Shown here one piece after another: positions 48,115-56,088 of a stretch of DNA of 64,000 nt. The position numbers were made by a program, and so were the translations under genes. This DNA is from Phycisphaerales bacterium UBA5793 (GTDB lineage Bacteria > Planctomycetota > Phycisphaerae > Phycisphaerales > UBA5793), in assembly GCA_002418285.1 (NCBI GenBank), contig DIDT01000007.1, forward strand, positions 3,218 through 67,217. The letters are read 5' to 3'. How positions within the stretch are numbered: position 1 is the stretch's first letter; the number at the start of each line of letters is the position of its first letter. Below the pieces are notes generated by a model. It saw nothing but the letters and a program-made list of their open reading frames with translations, did not search any database and had not been told where the DNA came from.

Positions 48115-48979
48115 TGGTGGCCTCCCGGGCTCGCTGGTGGGCGGTAGTCAGAGCGCGACGTGTGAGGATGCCAACGAGCGCGCGGCGATAGTCGGCTGAA
48201 GCACGCAGGTCTGTGATTGGTTCCGCAGCCTGAGTGGCCAGCGCGATGGCATCGTTTATTCCGTGGACCAACGTGAGGCCTGCGAGCGACTGCTCGGCTT
48301 GAACGGCACGCTTGGGTATTGGCGCGACGGCGCCGAGCATGAGGCGGCAGGCAGAGATGGCGCCGTGCCCATCGAGAGCGAGTGAAGCGGCGACGGACGC
48401 CACGGCGATCGAATTCCCGTCGCGCAGTGAGAATCGCGCATAGGCAGCGCCGAAGCGCGGCGGCGGTTGCGGTACGACGATGGTCGTGAGAATCTCTTCC
48501 TCCCTGCGTGCTGTGGCGCGAGGGCCGGAGAAGAATTCCGTCAGCGGGATCTGCCGTTCGCCCTTTGGAGACCAGAGGGTAAGCGATGCGTTCAGGACAC
48601 CCAGTACCGGAGGAAGGTCAGCGCAGGGCACGGCCGAGGCGATGTTGCCGCCGACAGTCGCTGAGTTGCGGATCTGCGGTGAGGCCATCTGTCTCGCCGC
48701 CTCGCGCAGAACGGTAAACGCACCCGTGAGCCGTGGGGAGTTTTCGAGTTGTGCAACCGTGGTCAGAGCTCCGATGCGCAAATCGCCGCGATTCTCGATC
48801 GTGCGCAGATTGGTGATGCGATGGAGGCTGATGACGTGGCGGGCTTCCACTCGCGCGGTCTTGAGATCGACGAGCAGATCCGTTCCTCCGGCCAGAAGTC
48901 GAGAGTCATCGAGATACTGGCGAAGATACTGCGCTGCCTCTTGAAGATCGGCTGGTTCGTGGAGTTCGCAGGTGATCAT
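48107..48979 (-). CDS. FAD-binding subunit of the molybdenum hydroxylase
   Basis: The 290-residue protein is the medium subunit of a xanthine-oxidase-type enzyme. FAD-binding motifs are LLAGGTDLLVDLK (about 37-50) and ATVGGNIASAVPCADLPP (about 115-132). The C-terminal CO-dehydrogenase flavoprotein domain follows. The start is ATG 48979, one base after the TetR stop at 48981; a longer frame running back into the TetR gene is rejected. HcrB of 4-hydroxybenzoyl-CoA reductase is known to carry an extra ~40-residue [4Fe-4S] insertion, which is absent here, so the enzyme is not a canonical HcrABC. Confidence 0.85.
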   Translation of the reverse strand: MITCELHEPADLQEAAQYLRQYLDDSRLLAGGTDLLVDLKTARVEARHVISLHRITNLRTIENRGDLRIGALTTVAQLENSPRLTGAFTVLREAARQMASPQIRNSATVGGNIASAVPCADLPPVLGVLNASLTLWSPKGERQIPLTEFFSGPRATARREEEILTTIVVPQPPPRFGAAYARFSLRDGNSIAVASVAASLALDGHGAISACRLMLGAVAPIPKRAVQAEQSLAGLTLVHGINDAIALATQAAEPITDLRASADYRRALVGILTRRALTTAHQRAREATND

Positions 48980-48980
48980 G

Positions 48981-49853
48981 TCATTCTCGCTTTTGCGGTC
49001 CGGCACGCCGTGGCGCCGGTTGGCCATTGGAGTCAGGTAATTTCGTTCGAGCCGGTTCGCCTTCGCTGGAGCGTTTGCCGGAAGCCGGGCCGATCGTGCC
49101 GAGCAACCCGGCAACGAACTGGGCAAAGATCTGGTTGGCCAGATTGCCTGGTGAGCGTCGTTGTGCCGGGTCGTACCACCGGTAGATCCAGTTGAGTGTG
49201 CCAAACAGGCTCATCGTGGCGACTCGATCATCGAGGCCGCCTCGACTGGTGAGATCAACTCGAGGATCGACGGTGCGATCGTCCGCAGTCAGCTTCGCTT
49301 CCTCGATGATGCGAGAGACGATCGAGCGCGCCAGGTCGTAGTAATCGCGACGGACGCCGCGCACCTGTTCGTAGGCTTCACCGGTGAGCGAATCGAGTTC
49401 GTGTGAGCAGACCTTGAGCGTGGCCATATCGCTGGCGACGTAGAGCACATGCGTGTGGATGAGACGGCGCAATTGTTCGATCGGGTCGTCGATTCCGCTG
49501 ATGGCGGCGGTGGCTTCGGTGAGCAGCCCCGAAAAGGCGCGGAACTGGATCAGATAGAGCAATCGCTCCTTGCTGTCGACGTAGTGGTACATCCCGGCCA
49601 GGCCGACGCCGGGTCCGCCGGGGCCTTCCTGGGCGATCTGTCGCATCGTCGCCTTGTGATACCCAGCGCGCGCGAAGGCCTCAGTGGCGGCAGCGACGAT
49701 GCGATCGAGGCGGTCGGTCGGGCCTTCGCGATCCGGGGCAATTGGATGTGGTTCGCCGTTGGACGGGCTGCTGGCGGGGCGGCGTCGGAGGGGCGAAGAG
49801 GCGAGCCTCCCGCCTGAGTTCCCGAACGCTTGTTCGTTTTTTCGCTTATCCAT
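48981..49853 (-). CDS. TetR-family regulator
   Basis: The 290-residue protein is longer than most TetR regulators. A ~45-residue basic/Ser-rich N-terminal tail precedes the DNA-binding domain (RIVAAATEAFARAGYHKATM...MYHYVDSKERLLY). The recognition helix region contains an apparent 4-residue Gly/Pro insertion (QEGPGGPGVGLAG). The ligand domain follows to about residue 225, then a low-complexity C-terminus. Similar regulators control acyl-CoA and aromatic-CoA genes. It is transcribed with the molybdenum hydroxylase and divergently from oah, and two matching dyads flank the intergenic region, one inside its own 5' coding part. A CoA-thioester ligand is likely but not shown. Confidence 0.82.
   Translation of the reverse strand: MDKRKNEQAFGNSGGRLASSPLRRRPASSPSNGEPHPIAPDREGPTDRLDRIVAAATEAFARAGYHKATMRQIAQEGPGGPGVGLAGMYHYVDSKERLLYLIQFRAFSGLLTEATAAISGIDDPIEQLRRLIHTHVLYVASDMATLKVCSHELDSLTGEAYEQVRGVRRDYYDLARSIVSRIIEEAKLTADDRTVDPRVDLTSRGGLDDRVATMSLFGTLNWIYRWYDPAQRRSPGNLANQIFAQFVAGLLGTIGPASGKRSSEGEPARTKLPDSNGQPAPRRAGPQKRE
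49823..49836. promoter_or_regulatory. candidate TetR operator, copy 1
   Basis: CGAACGCTTGTTCG is an inverted repeat (CGAAC / GTTCG) in the first codons of the TetR gene. It matches copy 2 at 50000-50013 in 12 of 14 positions (consensus CGAACG-N2-YGTTCG). Paired sites around a divergent promoter are typical of TetR autoregulation. Confidence 0.5.
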
Positions 49854-49893
49854 AATCAGTTATAGGTCGCGAAATCTGCCAGAATGAGCCTGC

Positions 49894-49922
49894 TTGACAA
49901 GAGTTTCAGATCAGTATATCCT
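49894..49922 (+). promoter_or_regulatory. sigma70-like promoter of the oah operon
   Basis: A perfect TTGACA (49894-49899) and TATCCT (49917-49922) are separated by 17 bp and lie about 140 bp upstream of oah, between the two candidate TetR operators. This is the best -35 element in the window. Confidence 0.6.
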
Positions 49923-49999
49923 ATTCCAAACGGCGAACAAGAGGCCGAAAGGCAGGGAAATGCCTCGATTGGATTTTGGAAGGCCGGCTTGGCCCCTGT

Positions 50000-50013
50000 C
50001 GAACGGTCGTTCG
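50000..50013. promoter_or_regulatory. candidate TetR operator, copy 2
   Basis: CGAACG-GT-CGTTCG is a perfect 6-bp inverted repeat lying between the oah promoter and the oah start, where binding would block transcription. See copy 1 for the shared consensus. Confidence 0.5.
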
Positions 50014-50059
50014 GTTTCCTCGGCCCTCATGGGTACACCACCAGCACGGAGTTGACATC

Positions 50060-51229
50060 ATGAGCCTGTTTCCAACTCGAGAGCCCGCATCCCTTGGTCT
50101 TCAAGAGGTTCAGTATTCCAAGGGCGACTGGGTCGCGCGGATCACCATCAATCGACCCTTCAATTTCAACGCCTACAGCACGCCGGCCCTGCAGGAGTTG
50201 GCGGCGGCGTTTGATGATGCCAGCCGGGATGACAATGTTGCGGCAGTCGTGTTCACGGGCGCGGGACACGATTCTTTCTGCACGGGCGGCGACGTGAAGG
50301 AGTATCAGAAGTCCTACACGCAACGGCCGCGCGACTACTGGAAGTACATGTCGTGCTTCAAAGCGTACATCGAATCGATCGTCAATTGCTCCAAGCCGGT
50401 GATCGCGCGACTCAATGGCATGGCGGTCGGTGGAGGCAACGAGAGTCAACTCGCATGCGACCTCTCGGTAATGGGCGAACATGCGTTTATCGCGCAGGTG
50501 GGAACGAGCGTTGGTTCGGTCGCGTGCGGCGGGTCGACGCAGTGGCTTCCTGTGACCGTCGGCGATCGAACGGCACGCGGCATTCTCTTCCTCAATCAGC
50601 GCTACCAGGCCTTCTCGGCGCTTTCGCTCGGATTGGTCAACGCCGTGGTTCCGACGGTGAAGGGCCCGGACGGCAAGTTCGTTACGCAGTTCACGCAGGG
50701 ACGCAAGTACCTCGGCAACTGGAACACGGACCAATGGGACCATCCGTTCGAGCGGCGCGCGAGTGCCGACGAGATTCGCAAGGGACTCAAGGGTCTTGAT
50801 GGGTACGGCATTGATCTGAGCATCCTTGATGAAGTCGTCGCCGATTTCTGCAACCAGATCGTCAACAAGTTCGCCGAGTGCACGCGTTACACCAAGACGC
50901 AGGTGAACTTCTGGAAGGACCTCGCCTGGCACTCGACGGTTGGGCACGCCCGCGACTGGCTGTCGATCCACTACACGAGCCTTGAGCCGTATGAAGGCAT
51001 GACCGCGTTCGTGGAGAAGCGCAAGGCCGACTACGTGGGCATGCGCGAAAGGGCTGCTGATCCTGATGGATCGAGCGAGTTTCTCTGGGGGCCGTATGCG
51101 CAGCAATGCCCCGAGTGCGGCGCGAAGGGCCTGCCCGCTTTCTTTGACCATTGCGGCAAGTGCGGCGCGATGCTGCGCGGAGCGGCGGCGCCGAATGGCG
51201 GGTCACATGCCGTGACGGCTAAGAGTTGA
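50060..51229 (+). CDS. oah: 6-oxocyclohex-1-ene-1-carbonyl-CoA hydrolase
   Basis: The 389-residue crotonase-fold enzyme opens the ring of 6-oxocyclohex-1-ene-1-carbonyl-CoA to 3-hydroxypimelyl-CoA, the diagnostic step of anaerobic benzoyl-CoA degradation (also called BamA). Features include ITINRPFNFNAYSTPALQEL, the oxyanion-hole segment FTGAGHDSFCTGGDVKEY and the family block LNGMAVGGGNESQLACDLSVMGEHAFIAQVG. A C-terminal zinc-ribbon-like tail has Cys350, 353, 365 and 368. The start at 50060 has GGAG 9 nt upstream; the longer frame from 49976 would run through the operator. It is first in the benzoyl-CoA operon. Confidence 0.88.
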   Translation: MSLFPTREPASLGLQEVQYSKGDWVARITINRPFNFNAYSTPALQELAAAFDDASRDDNVAAVVFTGAGHDSFCTGGDVKEYQKSYTQRPRDYWKYMSCFKAYIESIVNCSKPVIARLNGMAVGGGNESQLACDLSVMGEHAFIAQVGTSVGSVACGGSTQWLPVTVGDRTARGILFLNQRYQAFSALSLGLVNAVVPTVKGPDGKFVTQFTQGRKYLGNWNTDQWDHPFERRASADEIRKGLKGLDGYGIDLSILDEVVADFCNQIVNKFAECTRYTKTQVNFWKDLAWHSTVGHARDWLSIHYTSLEPYEGMTAFVEKRKADYVGMRERAADPDGSSEFLWGPYAQQCPECGAKGLPAFFDHCGKCGAMLRGAAAPNGGSHAVTAKS

Positions 51230-51299
51230 ACTTCAGTCGGCCTGGGAGTGTGAGTCGCTCCCAGGCTGATTTCACAATCGAAGCAGCGGACGGCTGGCC

Positions 51300-52049
51300 A
51301 TGACACAAGGGCGGCGAGCATTGGTAACGGGCGGGAGCAGCGGCATCGGCCGGTGCATCGCCACGACTCTTGCCCGCCGGGGTTGCCGCGTGGGCATCCT
51401 CCACGTCGGCCCAGCTGAGGATGGGGTCGCGGTCACGCGCGAGATCGAGTCGATTTCCGAAACCACGCCGAGCGCCTGGTCGCGCGTCTGCAACGTGGCC
51501 GATCCAGCGGCGGTCGCGCTCGCCGTCGATGAGTTTCTCGAGCGTTTCGGAGGGCTCGAGATTCTCGTGCACGCAGCGGGCGTCTTTCGCGATACGGTGA
51601 TCTGGAAGATGACCGACGCCCAGTGGCGTGAGGTCATCGATGTCAATCTGACGGGTGCGTTCAACTGCGCCCGCGCCGCGGCACCAGCGCTGCGCGAAGG
51701 CGGCTGGGGCGCGATCGTGAACATCACCAGCATCAACGGCCTGCGCGGCAAGTTCGGCCAGTGCAATTATTCGGCTTCGAAGGCCGGTCTGATTGGGTTG
51801 ACCAAGTCGCTGGCTCGTGAACTGGCTCGATTCAACGTCACCGTCAATGCCGTGGCGCCAGGCCTCATCGAAACGCCGGCTACGGCGCCGCTTCCGCCGG
51901 AAGTCAGAGCGCAGTCCGTGGAGGAGATTCTCCTTGGGCGCATCGGCCAGCCGGAAGATGTGGCGAACTGTGTCGCGTTTCTGTGTTCGGATGAGGCGAG
52001 GTTTATCACGGGCGAAGTTGTTCGCGTGGATGGAGGGCAGTACATATGA
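51300..52049 (+). CDS. short-chain dehydrogenase (BzdZ/FabG-like)
   Basis: The 249-residue SDR has the NAD(P)-binding TGGSSGIG motif (10-17) and the catalytic Ser144, Tyr157-x3-Lys161 (YSASK). The closing VRVDGGQYI resembles FabG-type 3-oxoacyl reductases. In Azoarcus the benzoate cluster gene bzdZ encodes an SDR, so a similar accessory role with cyclic or beta-hydroxyacyl-CoA is likely. It overlaps dch by 4 bp (ATGA). Confidence 0.85.
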   Translation: MTQGRRALVTGGSSGIGRCIATTLARRGCRVGILHVGPAEDGVAVTREIESISETTPSAWSRVCNVADPAAVALAVDEFLERFGGLEILVHAAGVFRDTVIWKMTDAQWREVIDVNLTGAFNCARAAAPALREGGWGAIVNITSINGLRGKFGQCNYSASKAGLIGLTKSLARELARFNVTVNAVAPGLIETPATAPLPPEVRAQSVEEILLGRIGQPEDVANCVAFLCSDEARFITGEVVRVDGGQYI

Positions 52050-52843
52050 GCAGCGTCAAGAGTTACCAGCTTCCTGCGCAGAGTGCGTTCTTCCATCTGA
52101 ATGAAGCAAATGGCATTTTGACCATCACGCTCGATCGGGCCCCGCTGAATGTGCTCAATCTGGCCATGCTCGGAGAGCTCAGCGAGGTGCTTGAGAACGT
52201 TGTGTCCGACGAGTCATATGCGGCGATCGTGTTCCGGGCGACGGGCAAGGCGTTCAGCGCCGGGGTCGACGTCGCCGACCATACCGCTGACAAAGTCAAC
52301 GCAATGATCGGCACGTTCCACCGTGTCTTTCGCTTGCTGGCGTCGACCGATGCTCTGACTGTTGCCGCTGTCCAGGGCGCGGCTCTCGGGGGAGCTTGTG
52401 AACTTGCGTGCTTCTGCGACGTGGTTCTGGCGTCGGATCGAGCGAAGTTCGGCCAGCCGGAGGTGAAAGTCGGCGTGTTTCCGCCGGTCGCGGCGACGAT
52501 TCTGCCGTGGCGCGTCGGAATTGGCCGGGCGATCGAGATCAACGCACTGGGCGAGACGATCAAGGCTGACGAGGCGCATCGCATCGGATTGGTGACGCAC
52601 GTCTATCCGCTGGACGACTTCGAAAACCAGGTCGATGCCTACGTGAAGACGATCGCCGCACTCTCACGGCCGGTTGTGCGCCTCGCCAAGCGCGCGACGG
52701 TCGATCCGTTCCGCGCGGCGCTGCTTGCGCATCTCGATCAGGCCGAGCGGCTGTATCTCAACGAACTGATGAATCTCAAGGACGCCCATGAGGGGTTGTC
52801 TGCATTTCTTGAAAAGCGCGAGCCTGTATGGGCACACGCCTGA
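52046..52843 (+). CDS. dch: cyclohexa-1,5-dienecarbonyl-CoA hydratase
   Basis: The 265-residue crotonase-superfamily protein should add water to the cyclic dienoyl-CoA made by benzoyl-CoA reductase. Landmarks are ITLDRAPLNVLNLAMLGEL, the oxyanion-hole segments RATGKAFSAGVDVADH and VQGAALGGACELACFCDVVLAS, and GQPEVKVGVFPPVA. The combination of oah, dch and had in one operon makes Dch much more likely than a generic enoyl-CoA hydratase. It starts inside the SDR stop (ATGA). Confidence 0.85.
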   Translation: MSSVKSYQLPAQSAFFHLNEANGILTITLDRAPLNVLNLAMLGELSEVLENVVSDESYAAIVFRATGKAFSAGVDVADHTADKVNAMIGTFHRVFRLLASTDALTVAAVQGAALGGACELACFCDVVLASDRAKFGQPEVKVGVFPPVAATILPWRVGIGRAIEINALGETIKADEAHRIGLVTHVYPLDDFENQVDAYVKTIAALSRPVVRLAKRATVDPFRAALLAHLDQAERLYLNELMNLKDAHEGLSAFLEKREPVWAHA

Positions 52844-52870
52844 CGCCTGATATCCGGGATGGAGAGACTC

Positions 52871-53893
52871 ATGAAAGCGGCAGTATTTCACGGACCCGAG
52901 CGAGGACTGGTGGTTGAAGATGTTCCCGTTCCGACAATCGGACCGAGCGAAGCGCTCATCAAGGTTGCGGCATGCGGGGCCTGTCACACGGACCTGCACT
53001 ACATCGAACATGGTGTGCCCACGTTCAAGAAACCACCCATCATTCTCGGACACGAGGCCTCGGGCATCGTCGAGGAGATCGGGCCCGGCGTGACGAATGT
53101 CCGCAAGGGTCAGCGCGTGCTGATCCCGGCGGTCTTGACATGCGGCAAGTGCGTCGCGTGTCGCCAGGGGCGCGAGAACATCTGCTCGGACATGAAGATG
53201 CTCGGCAATCACTTCGACGGGGCGTATGCCGAGTATGTGGCCGTGCCGTCGAAGGATCTGCTTGATCTACCGGAGTCGGTGCCGTTACAGGAGGCGTCGA
53301 TCATCGCCGATGCGCTGTCGACGCCCTTTCACGCAGTGAAGAATCGCGCGCGGGTTCAGCCGGGCGATCGCGTGGTGGTCTTTGGCTGTGGCGGCGTCGG
53401 CATCAATGCCGTGCAACTGGCCGTGCTGGCTGGCGCGTACGTCATTGCCGTCGATGTCAACGAACGCAAACTCGAATGGGCAAAGCAGTTCGGGGCCGCG
53501 GTAACGGTCAATGGTTCGAAGGTTGAGCGCGTCAGCAAGGAAATCAAGAAGCTCACCGACGGCGGCGCGGACATCGTGCTCGAAGTCATCGGCAATCCGA
53601 AGACTTTCGAGGAAGCGTTTGAGTGCGTGCGCATTGGCGGGCGACTCGTAGCGGTGGGGTATACGCACGAAGCGGCGCAGATTGTGTCGGGCAAGATCAT
53701 GTTCAAGGAGCTGGAAGTCGTCGGCTCGCTTGGATGCCGCCCCGTCGACTACATCCCGCTGATTCGCATGGTTGCCCAGAGGCGCATTGATCTGAAGAAG
53801 ATCGTGACGCACCGGTTCCCGTTGCCCGAAATCCGCGGAGCGTTCGACGTCATGCACGCCGGCGAATCTCTGCGATCGATCGTCATTCCCTGA
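52871..53893 (+). CDS. had: 6-hydroxycyclohex-1-ene-1-carbonyl-CoA dehydrogenase
   Basis: The 340-residue zinc alcohol dehydrogenase (MDR family) oxidises the 6-hydroxy intermediate to the 6-oxo compound used by Oah. Catalytic zinc ligands include Cys38 (GACHTD) and His61-Glu62 (GHEASG). Structural zinc cysteines are Cys91, 94, 97 and 105. The NAD-binding site is GCGGVGINA. GGAG is 6 nt before ATG 52871, favoured over ATG 52859. Substrate assignment depends on operon context. Confidence 0.85.
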   Translation: MKAAVFHGPERGLVVEDVPVPTIGPSEALIKVAACGACHTDLHYIEHGVPTFKKPPIILGHEASGIVEEIGPGVTNVRKGQRVLIPAVLTCGKCVACRQGRENICSDMKMLGNHFDGAYAEYVAVPSKDLLDLPESVPLQEASIIADALSTPFHAVKNRARVQPGDRVVVFGCGGVGINAVQLAVLAGAYVIAVDVNERKLEWAKQFGAAVTVNGSKVERVSKEIKKLTDGGADIVLEVIGNPKTFEEAFECVRIGGRLVAVGYTHEAAQIVSGKIMFKELEVVGSLGCRPVDYIPLIRMVAQRRIDLKKIVTHRFPLPEIRGAFDVMHAGESLRSIVIP

Positions 53894-53905
53894 TTGGAGT
53901 ACGTG

Positions 53906-55147
53906 GTGGCGCAAACGGCCGTCAAGCGAGTTGAGATCGAAGCGACCAGTCGCCTCAAGGAACTGATGCGCGCCTACTTTCTCGATCTTGACGCTGCATC
54001 AAAGGACCACAACCGTCGAGTGGCCTGGTGCACTTCGGTGGGGCCATGTGAGATTCTGTCTGCTTTCGGTTTCGCAGTGTATTTTCCGGAGAACCACGGG
54101 GCGCTTCTCGGCGCCAAGAAGATCAGCCACGAGATCATTCCCCGCGCGGCCGGATTGGGTTACTGCGCCGAGGCGTGCTCCTACATGAACAGTGACATCG
54201 GCTGCGATCTGACGGACCGAAGTCCGCTCAAGCAGTTGTATGGGATTGACGGCCCTCCGCGACCCGACCTGCTGGTGTACAGCACGAACCAGTGCCGCGA
54301 CGTGCAGGAATGGTTCCAGTATTTCGGTCAACGTCACGACGCGATGGTGACGGGTATTCGGCCGCCGCGCCATCTCGGAGATGTGACGCGCGAGCAGGTT
54401 GCCGATGTGCGTGCGCAACTTGAGCAGCTCATTGAGCGAATCGAGATTCGATACGAGCAGAAGCTCGATCGCCGACTTCTGCGCGAAGCGGTTGAACGGT
54501 CGAGCAGGGTGAGCCAACTGTGGGGGCGCGTGCTCGAGACGGCGCGGCACCGGCCCAGCCCGATGACGTTCTGGGACATGCTCATTCACATGGCCCCGGT
54601 CATTCTGATGCGAGGTTCGCTGGAGGCGATCGAGTACTACGAGACGTTACGGGCCGAGATGGAACAGCGCATCGCCGACGGAGTGGCCGCAGTGCCTGAT
54701 GAGCGATGGCGGATCTACTGGGAAGGCATGCCTGTCTGGCCGCGCTTGCGCGAGCTGTCGGAGAAGTTCTTTGACCTGCGGGCTGCGGTCGTGGCGAGCA
54801 CGTACTGCAATTCGTGGGCTTTCGAGCCCTACACCGGCGGTGATCCACTCGACTGGATGGCGCGCACCAGTCTGGAGATCTTTATCAACCGCGACGAGGT
54901 GCGCAAGGAACGTTTCCTGGCATCCGTTTTCGATCGTTTCGGTGTAGACGGGGCGATCTTCCACAATGCTCGAACCTGTCCGAACAACACGAACTCGCGC
55001 TACGGCATGCCCGAAAGGCTGCGCCGGCGACTCGATCTGCCGGTGCTGGTGCTGGACGGCGATCTCTCCGACATCCGGTTCTTCTCCACGGCGCAATCGA
55101 TGACCAACATCGAAGCGTTTGTCGAGCAACTCGAGGGGCGGAAATGA
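53906..55147 (+). CDS. bcrB: benzoyl-CoA reductase subunit, BcrB/BzdO-like
   Basis: The 413-residue protein belongs to the 2-hydroxyacyl-CoA dehydratase D-component/benzoyl-CoA reductase family. Its length suits BcrB (about 440) better than BcrC (about 385). Characteristic stretches are FAVYFPENHGALLGAKK, LGYCAEACSYMNSDIG, LVYSTNQCRDVQEWFQ and FHNARTCPNNTNSRYG, whose cysteines can hold the [4Fe-4S] cluster. It forms the ring-reducing module with a BcrC partner. The start is a GTG at 53906 or 53903, both behind TTGGAG; TTG 53894 is less likely. A 4-bp overlap couples it to the ATPase gene. A generic dehydratase is the alternative, but pathway context argues against it. Confidence 0.8.
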   Translation: MAQTAVKRVEIEATSRLKELMRAYFLDLDAASKDHNRRVAWCTSVGPCEILSAFGFAVYFPENHGALLGAKKISHEIIPRAAGLGYCAEACSYMNSDIGCDLTDRSPLKQLYGIDGPPRPDLLVYSTNQCRDVQEWFQYFGQRHDAMVTGIRPPRHLGDVTREQVADVRAQLEQLIERIEIRYEQKLDRRLLREAVERSSRVSQLWGRVLETARHRPSPMTFWDMLIHMAPVILMRGSLEAIEYYETLRAEMEQRIADGVAAVPDERWRIYWEGMPVWPRLRELSEKFFDLRAAVVASTYCNSWAFEPYTGGDPLDWMARTSLEIFINRDEVRKERFLASVFDRFGVDGAIFHNARTCPNNTNSRYGMPERLRRRLDLPVLVLDGDLSDIRFFSTAQSMTNIEAFVEQLEGRK

Positions 55148-56088
55148 GCGGGCACGTGTACGTCGGGATCGATGCCGGTTCTTCGGCAACTAAATGCATC
55201 GTGCTGCGCACCGAGCGGGACAGCACCGATGACGCAGTTGGGCACGCCGTAGTGCCGTCGGGGTTCGACTACACCCGTGCTGCGCGGCAGGTTCTGAAAG
55301 AGGCGCTTGCCGCAGCCGGAGCCACCGAACCGGAGATTACTGCGTGCGTGGCCACGGGCTATGGCCGAAGCAGCGTGCAGTTGCCGGAGTCCGTCCAGTT
55401 GCGGCGTCTGACCGAGATCACCTGCCATGCTCGCGGTGCTCGCGAGTGGTATCCCAACGTGCGACATGTGATCGACATCGGCGGCCAGGATACGAAAGTC
55501 ATCCGCCTGTGTGATCGCGGTCGCATGGCCGACTACCGCATGAATGCCAAGTGCGCGGCGGGCACGGGAACGTTTCTCGAGTCGATCGCCGTGCGCCTTG
55601 GATTGCCGCTGTCGGAGATCGACGCCCTGGCGATGGAGTCGGTGGTTCCACTGACGCTGAACAGCTATTGCACGGTCTTTACGAGCACCGAGGTGCTCGA
55701 GCGGATCAAGGCGGGTGACGCCAAGGAAGACATCGCGATGGGGATGTTTCGCGCCATCGCCTCGCGCGTCGTGGAGATGCTGTCGACGGGTGGTCGCGAC
55801 GGACCCGTTGCGGCGACAGGTGGGGTAGTGACGTACTGCAGCGCCATGCGCCGCGCGCTGGAAGAGGCGCTGGAGATGCCGATTCACCGGCCGCCGTTGC
55901 CTCAGCACGCTGGAGCCTACGGTGCGGCGCTGCTGGCGCGGGAGGCCTTTGGTGAGCGTGCAGCGATCCACGAACCTGAGCCCGTCGCGCTGAATCACAT
56001 CGCAGACAGCGCCTGCTGCAGCGGCACGCCCACGTCAGGTATCTGCGGCCATCGTGACCTGCGCCAAGGCGAGGAGCGCCCATGCTGA
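55144..56088 (+). CDS. benzoyl-CoA reductase ATPase subunit (BcrA/BcrD/HgdC type)
   Basis: The 314-residue protein belongs to the BadF/BadG/BcrA/BcrD ASKHA ATPases. ATP-binding motifs are DAGSSATK (from Asp10) and IDIGGQDTKVI (about 110-120). Cys137 (NAKCAAGTGTFLE) and Cys176 (YCTVFTSTEV) are the two cysteines that bridge the inter-subunit [4Fe-4S] cluster. It couples ATP hydrolysis to low-potential electron delivery. Class I benzoyl-CoA reductases normally have two different ATPase subunits; only one is in the window. Whether it corresponds to BcrA or BcrD cannot be told by eye. Confidence 0.87.
   Translation: MSGHVYVGIDAGSSATKCIVLRTERDSTDDAVGHAVVPSGFDYTRAARQVLKEALAAAGATEPEITACVATGYGRSSVQLPESVQLRRLTEITCHARGAREWYPNVRHVIDIGGQDTKVIRLCDRGRMADYRMNAKCAAGTGTFLESIAVRLGLPLSEIDALAMESVVPLTLNSYCTVFTSTEVLERIKAGDAKEDIAMGMFRAIASRVVEMLSTGGRDGPVAATGGVVTYCSAMRRALEEALEMPIHRPPLPQHAGAYGAALLAREAFGERAAIHEPEPVALNHIADSACCSGTPTSGICGHRDLRQGEERPC

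Noticed and set aside
48980..49204. Extended N-terminus for the FAD subunit
   Set aside because: The extra 75 residues overlap the TetR gene and resemble no flavoprotein; ATG 48979 directly precedes the conserved first strand.
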